Shown: positions 41,701-54,013 of the stretch, piece by piece
How the letters are laid out: each line of letters begins with the position of its first letter
Position numbering within the stretch: the first letter of the stretch is position 1
Source: Lolium rigidum
Taxonomy: Eukaryota > Streptophyta > Magnoliopsida > Poales > Poaceae
NCBI RefSeq assembly: GCF_022539505.1
Contig: NC_061512.1
Coordinates: 154,797,962 to 154,861,961, forward strand
DNA: 64,000 bases
Direction of reading: 5' to 3'
Translations under genes and position numbers: made by a program
The notes under the pieces: model-generated
What the model was told of the DNA's origin: nothing
The model's database searches: none
What the model saw: the letters and a program-made list of their open reading frames with translations, nothing else

Positions 41701-44700
41701 GAAAACACTGTTCTCCCTCTGATTGCAAACAAGCCAATGTAGACATTCTATATAACTGGTGACTACTCCATGTATAAGTCGTTCAGTAACTGGCACAGTT
41801 TACTCCTTCCAATTACACCCTTGGTGTCATGTTTAAGGGTTGCAATAAATATTCAAACAACAAGAGAAAATTGATTGTGTAAGAGAATGGGCTAGTCTAT
41901 GTGGGATTACTCAAGGGCACTAAACTCATTTCATGTGTAACTTAGTTCTTGTACAAAAAGCTAAACCAGCTTCTACTATTTGCAGTTCGAGGGAGTATTA
42001 AGTACCATCAACCAGTTGAAAAACATTTTCATCATTAGTTAATTACAGTATCACCTACCCTTTCTTTTTGTTATGACCGTACTACTTAAATGGAGAAAAA
42101 AAATTGGGTGGCAAAGACATTGCTACTATTGAGGTTAACAATCTTCTTCTCACTTGCTGTCTCAGTTATTTTGAGTTGGTTATAAATCAATCCCAGTAGG
42201 CAGCAGCTCACCCACCGCTGGCAATTTTAATTCAGGGATGCATGTCAGTGGGTTGATTTTTGTTTTACACAATATAGAAACCACTAAAGAAAGGTTAGCA
42301 GTAGGATTTCCCTCCTCTCATACACAAGATCGTCCTTCTCCCTAAACATTTTACTTGCTAACATCTAGGTATTCTCATCATCCCCGTCTCAGTTTATGTT
42401 TGCAACACAACATGCATGCATGTTAAGAAGCATGTTAAAGAATCTATGTATAAAACATGAAAGGAAATAGTTACGAACTACATCAAATATTCATCTCCCA
42501 TGTTGAAATAAATATTACCATCTTGATCAAGAACACCAAGTATAAAATACCCTGAAGGAACATTATTAAGCCACCAACAACCAGCAACCACTACAAGCTA
42601 GGCCTACCTCTTTCCTGACCAATAACTATGTCATCTAAGATGTAACGAAAAAATCATTGCAGAGTAGAGAACAAATAGTTTACCAAGTAGAGAAAGTAAT
42701 CTTTTTAAACAGGTGTGCGAGATGTCCTTTCTTCATCCCATGTTTCACAGAAACTTCTTGGCATTTATGAAGAATATCCTCGGTGCTAATGTTTGTCGTT
42801 TCTAAATGTGCCTGCAAGAAATAAATAAAGGCATATGTTGATATATATCATTTACATTTAATGAAATATACTTCCCATGTGACACTGATTATGGATGGGA
42901 GGGAGTAGAAAACACCACAATACCTTTTGAAGGTGAATATGACCAACAAATGCTGGAGTAGCTTCTGAAGTTCCATCTAAACTTGTTTGTTTCTGATACC
43001 TGAATATGAAAATGCCATATTCATGTCATTCAGCGCAAATGACAACAAATACTAAAAACAATCCTCTAGAGTAATTGTCGGTCTAAAGTTCAGTATGACA
43101 ACAAATACTAAAATGAAAGTAACTCTAAAATTGACTGCACAGGTATACATACTCAATGCAGATATCAGTGGCACAATCCTCTAGAGTGACTTTCTTTAGA
43201 CAGCCCTGTACTGCAATAGCAGCCTTTTCTTTACAGAACTTCTTGGGACAAGAGCAGTCATTAAGAAACAGGATAACTTTTCGATCTTTCGTATCGTTTT
43301 TATAGTTAACTTTGGTCTGAAGTATTTCCTGTTAGGTTAAGAATATTAAACAGTAGTTAGGACATAACTTGAGTTGCAATGCATATAATATTTGACTCTA
43401 CAATACTTTACAATGCTATTACCTTCATCAACTCCCATGAAGTATTATTACTTTGAGAAGCATCCAAGACAGCCTTATAAGCAGGGTTGGAGATAGCAGT
43501 GGCAGCTAAGACACCCACCGGTTCTCCAGGAGTTATATCACTAGGAAAATCTGTGGCATCATCTTCTCTGTACTTAAGTTGCATGATTGAATTGCTGCAG
43601 ATGTTCCTCACAGTTCCATCATAGCATACAACTACATCTCGCAGGATGGCCATTAGACTCTTGAACAGAGTTCCTGGTTCTGTCAACCCTCTTGAGGAGC
43701 GGACGATAGTTTCTCTTGTGGATATAGCATGCACCAGCTCCTCATAAGGATTGAGACCATGGAAATATGAACTTTGCACAAGACCATAAGCTTCTGGAGG
43801 ATGCTGGACTTCATTTCCAACAGGTGGGTGTCTATTCACAAAATTTGAGAAACAGTCCTCCACGAGACGGCTCGAGTAGAACTTCCCCTCGCGGTAGAGT
43901 TGCAGACCAACAAAACCAAGCTGTTGAACTACTTTTGACACTGATGGGTCACTCTTTGGGTCAATCAGAAGACCAAGATGAGAGGACTTCACGACAAAAT
44001 CTGAAATTTGTTGTTTGACGTCCTTTAGATTGTTGTCAACCCGCATTTCCACAAACTGGCCTTTCGAGGACCTTGACTGCTCCAGTACAGCGGACTGTTT
44101 CTTTATGCTTTCCTGTGCTTCTTCCAACAGAATCTTGGGCACACTAAAATCTTGCAGACTCACACTAAAACCATCCAGAAGTAAAAATTCCATCAACAAG
44201 GGCTGCAGCGCGTTTAAGAATTTGAGCGCATCTCCTGGACCCTTTACACAATTAATGGAAGACACTAGATCCGAGAATGAAGCCTGGACGGATTCTTTGG
44301 CAAGATCCAGTTTTACGACAGTGCTGTCCTTGACTAGGAATCTGTCCCCTTCGCAAGTCAATTCTGCTGGCAACGCACTTTGCAATATTTGTGAGATTGT
44401 CCAGTATGGCTTTGACTTGACCACAGCAGGGGCAGGAAGAGAAAGGGACAGAAGCATGGCCAGCTGGTTAGCTGATTCTTTTCTTAACATGGTTCTTGAA
44501 GACATGTGTTTCAGAGCTAGCAAACTGTCATTAGATAGCTGCAGGTTTATTTTCCCGTTGTGTGAATTAGTCAGTTGCTTCTCCACACTGAAAAGCTCCA
44601 AGGCCTCAGCTTTTGCAGCAAGTGACTGAGGGTAATAAATATGCACACAATCACCGTCAAAATCTGCTGCAAGAGGAGAGCATATAAGGGGATTGATTTT

Positions 44701-47700
44701 GACTGTATGATCATCGTGGATGTATACTTTAAATGCCTGGAGGGAATGCTTGTGCGTACTAGGTGGCCTGTTCAGGAACACAACATCACCATCAACGATT
44801 CTTCTACTGATCGTTTGACCCACTTTAAGTGTGGTATATCCTTTCGATCCTACAGTGATTGCATATGTTGTTTCACCATCTCTATAGGTCAAACAGTCTC
44901 CCTTGTCAACAACCTCTTGCAATCTGTTAATGTTGATGTCTGTAACCTGTTCTTCAAAAGTTATTCTTTTTGCCACTTCAGAAGGCAGGCCAACTACATC
45001 TACTCCAATGTAGGGATCTCCAGTAAGTACACTGCGTGATGAAAATCCTGACCCTTTGCTGATGAACAATGTCCTCATCTTGTCTAACCATTGTTTTGTT
45101 GATAAATGCGACGAATCAGTGCTAACTGCATATCTCTTCGCGTCTTGAGGTCCCTTCAGAACAAAAGAGTCAAGTTACCACGCTAAACTAGACACCAATG
45201 AATCTGATCAGAAAATAAATGCAAATGGGGATGATAAATGATTGTAAGCAGAGGTTCTTTGATCAGCACACCAAGAACACCTGTAAATGTGCAGGAGTTC
45301 TCTAATTCTGATGGTAACAAAATACGTGGGCAAGGTCAAAAAACTGAAAGAGTTTCAACCATAAAAATTGAAGAGTGCTCAGAAAACTCTTCTTTATGAT
45401 TGTCTGGAAGAAGTTTTAAAGCTCAAACAGGATATACACGATCATACATTCATACTGTTAACATTCCTAACTTGTTTTGTAAACAAGCATCATGCTGTCT
45501 AACGGAACCAATTGTAATCCTACTTCTTAACTAGGTGATAGTTTAGAAACAAGCTTGGAAGGCCTGACTCAAACTTGGCTCATTTCAGCTAGAGCTTTTT
45601 TTTATATGGATTTCAGCTAGAGCTTGTTTTGCAGCTATTTTAATTCATGCACCATGTTTTACCATGTAGACATGAATAATTAGGTTACTTACTTCAAAAT
45701 CATGACACGTACCTTTGTAGTACCCCTGAGCTGTATGTATTGGCCAATAGAAAGTTGTAAATCACTTGATTCAACATCATGTGATTCGAAGTTTGGGGGA
45801 CCAGCTCTTGATTTTTTAATCTGCTCTATCTTTTGAAGTATCTTCTTCAATAAAGATATAGAGATGTCCTGAAACAAGAAGCAAATAAAATATGGGACAT
45901 TATTCGTACGTACAAACCAATCAATAAAATCACAAAGATTCAGTAACCAGACTAACATAGGACATGATGCTCTGCCCATCTGTGAATTCTGGAATATAGA
46001 GGCAGTTAGGGGGTACTGGAAGATATTTCATCACATAACCAGACTGAGCGATGTATCCCCGTGCAGCTAGCTTTTTTTTCGTCTCATCCGGAATCTTCTT
46101 CAGTATATTCAGAGCCTGGCAAATAATACAGGAATAGATAGCAGGTTGCTATTACAAAACAAAAATAAGTGACTCCATAAGAAATAATCAAGGGATAACT
46201 GTAGGGCCTTGGGTACGGTGATCCTTGCTTTAGACATTACCATGTTTTCAGGGGTAACGAATACATGCCACTCATGAGACTAACATTCCATGATATACCA
46301 CCCTACAGATTGTAACTGTACATATGCCACTTCTGAGAGATGACAACTTCTTAGTTACCATAAAAGAAATGCATTTCCTTCTTTTTTCATCAACTATTAA
46401 TTAACATGATCAAATGAAGGTACTTGGCCTTACTAACATTAACTAGTTACAGCCAAGTGATGCTATGTAAGTTCTATACGTGATAAACCAATGCTAAGTG
46501 TTTCAAAAGTAAGCGGCACAAATTAATCTCTTGAGGAAGAGCCAACATGGCCCACTAGTTCTATCTGAACCAAACAGGGCCAGGGAGGAAAAGGTAATTC
46601 ATGTGAGAAAGATGTAAATGGAAAAACAGAAAATATATCTGGGGCACACATGCTCCAGCTAATCTTATCCAGCAACACTTCTCAAACATCCGATCTGGCA
46701 CGATCCGCAATCCACTAGTCATTTGCAAATTTTTGAGTCAAAAGTATGGGAAAATTCCTGCATGTTGTACTAGTTGTGATAAGATAAGGCGATACCCTCA
46801 AAATACCATGGTGATATGGGGTACCGCTCCAGAGAAACAGAAAAGGGAAGGTGTCAGCAAATATATACTTCACATATATTCGATACCACTTGCCACTTTT
46901 GAACACACTATAATTTTGGTACAGAAATCTCATGTGCAAGACTGTACCATGATGTACTGCACCGTAATTTTCTTGAGATTCTTTGGTACGTTTCTAACGG
47001 CAAAAAAATCTGCCCGAACTTAAAGTACCTAGGTAAACCCATGCTTAGCTGGATCTTCAGCGTCCAAGAAACTACAATGACATCTTGAAAACAGAACAAG
47101 ATGAGATTATTACCTCTTCCGGAAGCAATATCCTATCGTGGGAGGCTCCACCATAGTGAAATCCATATTGGTCAAGAAAGTTCCAAGAACGTTCCGTCAT
47201 GTGTTTCTTGGGGGGTGCTTTCAGCTCTAAACGAAATGCACCATCTGCTGTCTTGGTTTCCTTCACAGATAGTGCCGGGAGAGCCTAAATAAAGTTGAGG
47301 AACATCAGTTGACACTCATCCCATAACACGTGCCATACTGTCATAGTGATAGTGCTGGCACAAAACTAGCAGCAAAACTAAGGCTGTAAAGTAGGAAGCC
47401 ATCCACACACAAAAAATGTTACTGATGATGATCTCTGATGCCATGGTTGTTGGAAGACTTCCAAGTTTCAATAGTATAATCTCAATAGATAGCACTACTG
47501 CATTATGTGTGGTGTAAGTTTTGGTGACAACATGTCACCTGCCAACATAAAATTGAATCAAGTACACTATTATGGCATTTCTCTAGGGTCTACAGATAAA
47601 AACTTCCCAATCGACGAACAACTATGTGCCTTAATTCATATCTTCAATTTGATAAATAAATAAAAAGGCAAACCTACAATCATAGTTGAGATTACCAAGT

Positions 47701-48508
47701 CTTCAGCCGGACTTTTGATTAAGTTAAGTACCAGTAAGCTAGTATTACTTGGACTAAATAGAGAGCAAGGTCAAATTCAGAAGGTGTAAGAGGAATAGGG
47801 TTGACGAGTACCCGACAGTCAGCGTAGTGACATGCCGTTACTGACACATTTTCCTTTCCATTGCTCTGTTTGCCCTGAGACATGAAATGAGTTAAATCAA
47901 AACAGGGAAATCTGTGTAGAAAAATAAAAGAGTAAGGCTAAGCTATTTTGGCATATACAAACCTTTCCTTTCTTCATACGACGGCACTTCAAACATACCA
48001 AGGTCAGTAATTGCCTAAGTTCACTGACATGACATGGATGATATATAGGTACAGGCAGCTCAATGTACCCAAAATGCCCTAAAAGTTTGTATCAATTTTA
48101 TTAGTACAATAAGAGAAACAGGGATACTGGCCACTAAATGCGGCAAGAAGAAAAACTAATGAGAAGTTGTTGTTTTCCAACCTTCACATTTGCCATTTTC
48201 AGAGGCACCACATGACTCGCATTTCCCTGACTCAAGTGGTAAGCCAAGGAAAGGATTCCCAAGTTGACTGGGATGAGTAACAGGGCAGTCGTTTATAGAG
48301 TAAGTACACTGCAGAAGATAAAAGGTTGCATACGGTGAGAAGAATCAAACTGATATGTTTTTAGTTGAGCATGCATCTCTACATGCCAGAATCACTAGTA
48401 AAACCATCAAAAAGGAGAACGTACTATCTCAGCCTCGGTGGATAGGCTAAGTTTGATACTCTTGATGGCACCTTCAGCGACCAGTACTGCAGATTGGTCC
48501 TCCTCCAT
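35389..48508 (-). CDS. NRPE1: NRPE1, largest subunit of plant RNA polymerase V
   Basis: Pol V transcribes scaffold RNAs that recruit Argonaute-siRNA complexes in RNA-directed DNA methylation, in the nucleus. Eighteen coding exons, each with GT/AG ends: 48508-48425, 48308-48182, 48078-47963, 47874-47812, 47284-47114, 46115-45957, 45868-45713, 45153-43423, 43328-43153, 42999-42924, 42811-42684, 41336-41176, 40229-39955, 38353-38180, 38100-37960, 37755-36266, 36099-35991, 35883-35389. They join in frame to 1,943 codons, near the usual length. Landmarks are N-terminal Cys pairs with HFGYIELPVPIYHP, the Mg-binding ADFDGDCVHIYYP (about residue 455) and GPGDALKFLN. GW/WG repeats (about 1345-1700) bind Argonaute. 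A DeCL domain (about 1715-1825, FELPADAKTILHEIEP) is followed by a Thr/Pro/Glu-rich tail. No break was found. The GW region and DeCL domain separate it from Pol II and IV subunits. Confidence 0.95.
36940..37500 (-). repeat. NRPE1: Three tandem GW/WG repeats in NRPE1 exon 16
   Basis: Three copies of a 63-66 residue unit, each with SADWGGWG, a KDK-EEPA block, a DTDGGGGNWGKQP-like block, and (in the first two) NSSWNVPVT. First WGGWG positions are about 37460, 37275 and 37080. This is the Argonaute-binding platform; shorter WG motifs (SWGSV, SWGNV, DGWGSA) continue to about 36400. Confidence 0.9.
39279..39421. repeat. 79-bp tandem duplication in NRPE1 intron 13
   Basis: ATTACCGAAAAAGAAATTTT with CCCACTGGAGCCCAAGAATG (from 39279) recurs from 39358 with few changes. 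It is intronic, with no effect on splice sites. Confidence 0.85.
40488..40745. repeat. 129-bp tandem duplication in NRPE1 intron 12
   Basis: Two diverged units, 40488-40616 and 40617-40745, sharing TTTGTAGGC, TATATATGTAAA, TCTCAGTTAAGT and GGTATACAT. They are older than the intron 13 duplication, judging by the number of mismatches. Confidence 0.8.
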
Positions 48509-49200
48509 CGCTCTGTAACAGGCTGGAGTAAGCAGTGTCACATATACAGTTAAAAGAATAAATAAATAAATAAATAAGAAAGATGGGCGAACAACAGCCT
48601 AGAAACAACCACTATCAAATAGCCTGCCATTGATTGGCAAACCCAGAGCAACAAAAAAAGGACCAAACAAGAGGCAAGACTTAAGAAGTTACAGAAAACA
48701 GCAGGCATAGACGTATGAATACTTGAAAAAATCCAACCTTTTTTATTCGGAGCTGATTTAAGCAATTTGGAGCTGCAGCTGGAGGTTCGAGATGATGCAG
48801 ATCCGGTCGCCGGCGTCCTGCTGCGGGTGAGAAACGGCGTGGAGGTGCAGGTTGCGGGGCCGCCTGCTGCTGCTAGGGTTAGGGTGGAAGCTCCCCTAGC
48901 TGGACGAGGCCACCGCGTGGAGGCGCAGGTCGGGGAGAGAGGGAGGTCGACGGCCGTTGGAGGAAGAGGCCGGCGCGCGCGCGTGCGGACGGCCGGCGCC
49001 TGTGCGGGGTCGAGGGAGGGCCGGCTCAACCCGGACCGACGGGCGGCGAGCTCGCGACCTCCATGCCGGTGATGCGGACCTCGCGCGTCCACTGGAGGTG
49101 CGGCGGGAGGCAAGTCGGAGACGGGATATTGGGAGGAGCCGCCGGAGACGAGATCCGGCGATGCTGAAGAAAGGAGAGGAGAGGGTTTTGGTGGCTCGGG
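48509..49200 (-). promoter_or_regulatory. NRPE1: NRPE1 5' UTR with leader intron
   Basis: On the minus strand a GC-rich leader exon (about 49200 to 48738) ends AAAAAAG before GTTGG. The acceptor CCTGTTACAG ends at 48513, leaving AGCG before the ATG at 48508. This implies a leader intron at 48737-48513, common in highly conserved plant genes. The exact transcription start is not visible; CCACCAAAACCC at about 49195-49180 may be near it. An open minus-strand frame across this region is a shadow. Confidence 0.6.
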
Positions 49201-49340
49201 GTGGGGGTTAGGGAATGTAAAAGAAATGATCATGAATTGGTAATAATGTAGAGAAAAGAAAATGAGGAGAGAGTGAGTCTCTCTCTAATGTTTTAGACAG
49301 TCTAATGCACTTATGCACGTATCAGGCACGTATTATATTA

Positions 49341-49461
49341 CCTCTCTCCACAAATAGATGTCTTAGATTTATCAAATTTTAAATGTATATAGACACTATT
49401 TAATGTATAGGTACATTCAAATGTAGACAAATATAAGACATCTATTTATGGATGGAGGGAG
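49341..49461. mobile_element. Stowaway MITE in the NRPE1 upstream region
   Basis: 121 bp, flanked by TA on each side. The left end CCTCTCTCCACAAATAGATGT pairs with the right end ACATCTATTTATGGATGGAGGGAG. It lies about 140 bp upstream of the GC-rich leader exon of NRPE1, so probably inside its promoter. Confidence 0.85.
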
Positions 49462-50639
49462 TATATATAATGGAAAGATATTATTTTTCAATCTTATTTT
49501 TTTAGCAAGTCTTTTTACCGAGCCACTTAAATGTGTGTAATGCACAACCATATGAGGAAAACGTGCAACACGGTCAACACACACTTTTCAATTAAAATTG
49601 TGATCATATAAATGTATACTTCCACCATTCCACGTTTCTCCAAAATTTCTTATATTTTAAACGATGTAATATTATAATTAGTTATAAAAATACTTAAAAT
49701 TAACAACGAAGCAACATCATGTCTACTATTTATTCATTGATGATATTTTTTTAAGTCCACACATATTTATGTGATTTATAAGGCTTCATTTAATGGTAGG
49801 GATATTGCTCAAAGCTTCAATTCCGTCATACTTAAGAATATGTACCAAAAATCGCTTCTTTAGTTGAAAACCTTTCTATAAATACATTATGCAACAATGT
49901 AAAAAAATCATGTGCAAAGTATGTACAACTAAACATGGTGTAAATACTAATCATAGGCACCTGAAAATGTAGTGCTCCATCATCACATGGATGCATCAAA
50001 AAAATGAAAAGAGGGCAAAAGCTTTGCTCTATTTCATTAATTAAGAAGGGGAAATGCCCATCTGATCTCGGGAAATGCACTCGTTTTTTGTGCCGTTAAT
50101 TCGTGTTGAGATTGGTGCTGCTCTGTCGTATTGTCCTCAAGGTCCCACCTGTGTCCTTGCATTTATAACATGTTCCGCAGCTGGCATTAACGGTATAGAA
50201 ATTTTAGACGGAGTTGTACCGATTGCAACGACACACCGAGCCGCTCCATCACATTTAATGTTACCCTGCAGAGACCCTCCCGTTTGTGCTCAGTCCATCA
50301 GTCCATGGTGCGTCGGTGCCCAGTCCATGGCGCCATGTCCTCGTCAGCTCAAGAATCAAACAAGCTATCAGCATTTATTTACCATCTCCGTCAATCCGGC
50401 AGAAACGTTCACTAGACGACCGTCAAACTGTGGCCCACCATGCTCTGGTCGCACGTACGGCCATAAAACGGGTCCATCTGTGCTCGGGACTAGAAACGCC
50501 TCTTCCAAGTTTTACAAGTTAACCAGTTACAACCCATGACCCAACAAAAGGAAAGTCTAGTATCGCGGCATTAAGTTTTCCATACATGTGTCACACGCTA
50601 GGATCCAAAGTCTAGCCTCTACTTTGATCTTTTGAAGAA
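49462..50639. other. Intergenic between NRPE1 and LINE
   Basis: AT-rich to about 50060, then moderate GC. No gene seen; short open frames at 50075-50539 have no recognisable similarity. The 3' untranslated end of the LINE may occupy the last 50-100 bases. Confidence 0.4.
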
Positions 50640-52515
50640 TCACCGAGGGGGGGGCATGCTAGTTGTTGAAAACCCGGCCATTTCTTTCGTTCCAAATCTC
50701 CAAAGACACAAGAAGAGCAAGGGAAGCCAATTTTGTCTGCTCCGTCATCATACTCCACCAAAAATGAAGAGGTGTAGTAGGTCACTCATGGAGGCCAAGG
50801 GGTTGGAAGCCAATCCACACCTTGAGAAGACCCCAAAGGCGAATGGTGAAGCGATAATTGACAACAAGATGGTCAACGGACTCTAAAGCCTGGTTGCAAA
50901 GCGAACAATTTCGGCCATTAGGTCACCCTCTTTTCTCCAACCGATCATTGGTCCAAAGCCTATTTTGGAGCGCAAGCCACATAAAGAACTTGATCTTAGG
51001 CGGGGCCCAAAACTTCCACACCGAGGATGCGATCGGGGCAAGCATAGCCCCAAACAATTGAGCCCTATATGCGGAGCTAGAGGAGTACGTAAATGCTGCT
51101 TTCGGTGAGGTTTCAAGTGATCTCATCCTTGTGGTCATCATGAACGGTGACCTCCGCAAGCTTGCTCCAAAGAGAGATGTATTGGCGGATATGCTCAAGG
51201 GTAAACTCCACGTCCATTTTGATTTTGGAGATCCACCCATTATCGGACATGGTCTTCTTGACATTCCAATTCTTCCTCGTGAAAACTTTGTAAATGAGGG
51301 GGGTCAATAGGCTTGGAGCCATTGAGCCATGGCGCCTTCCAAAAGGGAGTCTTCTCCCCATTGCCCAAAGTGATAGTCGTGGAAGCATAGAAGAGGTCCA
51401 TATCCGTGTCATCTCAAGGGTTTCCAAGGCCCACCCAAATCTTAGATGGCTCCTTCCATTCTTACCAAGGCCATCTCAAACGAAGTGCTCTAGCAAAAAA
51501 ATCGTTATTGAGGACACCGAGGCCGCCTAGGCTTTTGGGTCTACAAACAATATCCCAATTAACTTTTCATCTACCACCGGAAACCTTATCCGTGCCCACC
51601 CACAAAAAGGCTCTCTCAACTTTCTTCATATTGTGCATGGAGCCGGTAGGAACATTAAGTGATGTCAAGTGATAGATGGATTGCGAAGCAAGAACGGACT
51701 TAACAAGGGCGGTACGACCCGCCGTAGTGACGAATTTCCCATTCCAAGTGGGGATTTTCCCGGGCGTCTTGTCCTCAGGGGGTTGGAAGTCCACCTTGCG
51801 AAGAGCCCCCAACCGAAAGCGGGAGGCCGAGGTACTTCAACGAGAAAGCAAACCTAAGGACCAGAAGACCACGGAGGATGTCGTCAAGGTCAACATCGTC
51901 GCAGCGAATAGACACTATAGAGCTCTTGTGAAAGTTTGTGGAAAGGCCCGTGACTTCGCCAAAACTGTGAAGGATTGCCGCAAAGTTATGAATGTCCTCC
52001 TTGAAAGGAGCCAAGAAAATAGCCGCATCATCTTCATATAAGGAAGGCCTCAAAATGGCGCCCCTCCTTGCAATCTTGTGAAGCAAACCGTGGTCTATGG
52101 CCATCTCAAGGATTTGAGACATGGGGTCTATGACGAGGACGAAAAGAAGAGGCGGTAGAGGATCCCATTGACGCAAACTGTGACCATGCTTGATAGGCGA
52201 TCTCGCAACATCATTAAGAAGAACTCCCGAAGATGCGGTAACAAGCAAGGCCACAATCCAATTGCGGAATGTCGAGGGGAAACCTCCCCTTTGGAGAAGG
52301 TCGACGATGTAGTCCCACCGAATGGAGTCGAAAGCTTTCCGGATGTCGAGCTTGAAAAGCAAGGCCGGAGTTTTCCTCTTGTGAAGCCTTGAAGCGAGGT
52401 TCTTAACGTATAGGAAGTTGTCATGGATGCTCCTTTTCTTGATGAACACGCTTTGAGCCTTGGAGACAAGCTCATCCATACGCTGCGCAAGTTTAATGGA
52501 GAGCATCTTGGAGAT
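50640..52515 (-). mobile_element. LINE retrotransposon, 3' part (reverse transcriptase and zf-RVT), decayed
   Basis: The minus strand reads AQRMDELVSKAQSVFIKKRS, then FKLDIRKAFDSI and the catalytic LYEDDAAIFLAPF (52041-52003), a CNQALESVDHL-like zf-RVT region with FMWLALQNRLWTNDRL (about 50970), and SLEIWNERNGR near 50700, before a stop. This is the order of plant L1-type ORF2. Several frames are used and the conserved LRQGDP box reads LRQWDP, so it is inactive. Its upstream part continues at 60980 after the gypsy insertion. Confidence 0.85.
52511..52515. repeat. Target-site duplication GAGAT, left copy
   Basis: GAGAT is immediately left of the gypsy LTR and recurs at 60975-60979. Joining the two flanks restores the LINE reading direction. 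Confidence 0.93.
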
Positions 52516-54013
52516 TGATGTCTACGGGAGCTTCTATTCTTGTAGACAGTGTTGGGCCTCCAAGAGCAGAGGTTTGTAGAACAGCAGCAGTTTTCCCTTA
52601 AGTGGATCACCCAAGGTTTATCGAACTCAGGGAGGAAGAGGTCAAAGATATCCCTCTCAAGCAACCCTGCAACCACAAAGCAAGAAGTCTCTTGTGTCCC
52701 CAACACACCTAATACACTTGTCAGATGTATAGGTGCACTAGTTCGGCGAAGAGATAGTGAAATACAAGTAATACGGATGGATATGAGTGGTAATAGCAAT
52801 CTGAATGAAATATGGCAGCGAGTAAACATGCAACAGAACAGTAAATAAACGGAGATTCGATGTTTGGAAACAAGGCCTAGGGATCATACTTTCACTAGTG
52901 GACACTCTCAACATTGATCGCATAATAAATAACTCTTTCTCTTATGTGCTACATACACTCTTTTGTTGGATGATGAACACATTGCGTAGGATTATACGAA
53001 CCCTCAATGCCGGAGTTAACAAGCTCCACAATTCAATGTTCATATTTAAATAACCTTAGAGCATAATAGATCATTGCGAGAATAAACCAAGAACTAACAT
53101 AGTGCACACACTCGTCCACATTACACTATGAAGGAGGAATAGATCACATCAATACTATCATAATGATAATTAACTCCACAATCTACAAGAGATCATGATC
53201 ATAGCCTACGACAAGAACCACACGGTGCACACACTAGTCACCTTTACACCAAGCGGGAGGAATAGACTACTTTAATAACATCACATGAGTAGCACATAAA
53301 CTAGTAGAGATACAAAGCTCATCATATGGATCTCAATCATGTAAGGCAGCTCATGAGATCATTGTATTGGAGTACAGAGAGAGAGATTAACCACATAGCT
53401 ACGGTAGAGCCCTCAGCCCCAGGGGTGGATTACTCCCTCCTCATCATGGAGACAGCGATGGCGGTGAAGATGGCGGTGGAGACGGCGGTGGAGATGACTC
53501 CGGGGGCAATTCCCGTCCCGGCAGGGTGCCGGAACGAGAGACTTCGTCCCCGAATTGGAGTTTCGCGATGTGGCGGCGCCCACGGAGTCTTTCTGGAGTT
53601 TCGTCAAGAGGTCTCGCGTTTTTAGGTCGAAAGGGCTTATATAGGCGGAGAGGCGGAGTCGGAGGGCGGGCAGGGTGGCCCCACCATAGGCCGGCGCGGC
53701 CAGAGGCCAGCCCGCGCGGCCCTATGGTGTGGGGGCCCCCTGGCCCCTCTCCGACTCTTCTTCGGTGTTCTGGAGCCTTCCGGGAAAAATAGGAGGTTTG
53801 GCGTTGATTTCGTCCAATTCCGAGAATATTGCCCGAACGAGCCTTTACGGAACCAAAAACAGCGAAAAACAACAAGCGGCCTTTCGGCATCTCGTCAATA
53901 GGTTAGTTCCGGAAAACGCATAATAATGACATAAAGTGTGAACAAAACATGTCGGTATTGTCATAAAACAAGCATGGAACATCAGAAATTATAGATACGT
54001 TGGAGACGTATCG
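52516..54013 (-). repeat. 3' LTR of the gag-only gypsy element
   Basis: 1,498 bp. Its first base on the minus strand has changed (CGATACGTC instead of TGATACGTC). It differs from the 5' LTR by roughly a few dozen single-base changes and small indels over 1.5 kb (for example CAACCCTGC versus CAACTCTGC). Confidence 0.92.

Noticed and set aside
44015..44629. 204-residue plus-strand open frame
   Set aside because: Antisense within NRPE1 exon 8, which encodes the conserved polymerase core on the other strand.
48550..49233. Minus-strand 227-residue open frame upstream of NRPE1
   Set aside because: It runs through the leader exon and leader intron; the downstream ATG at 48508 begins the conserved N terminus, so this is UTR with chance openness.
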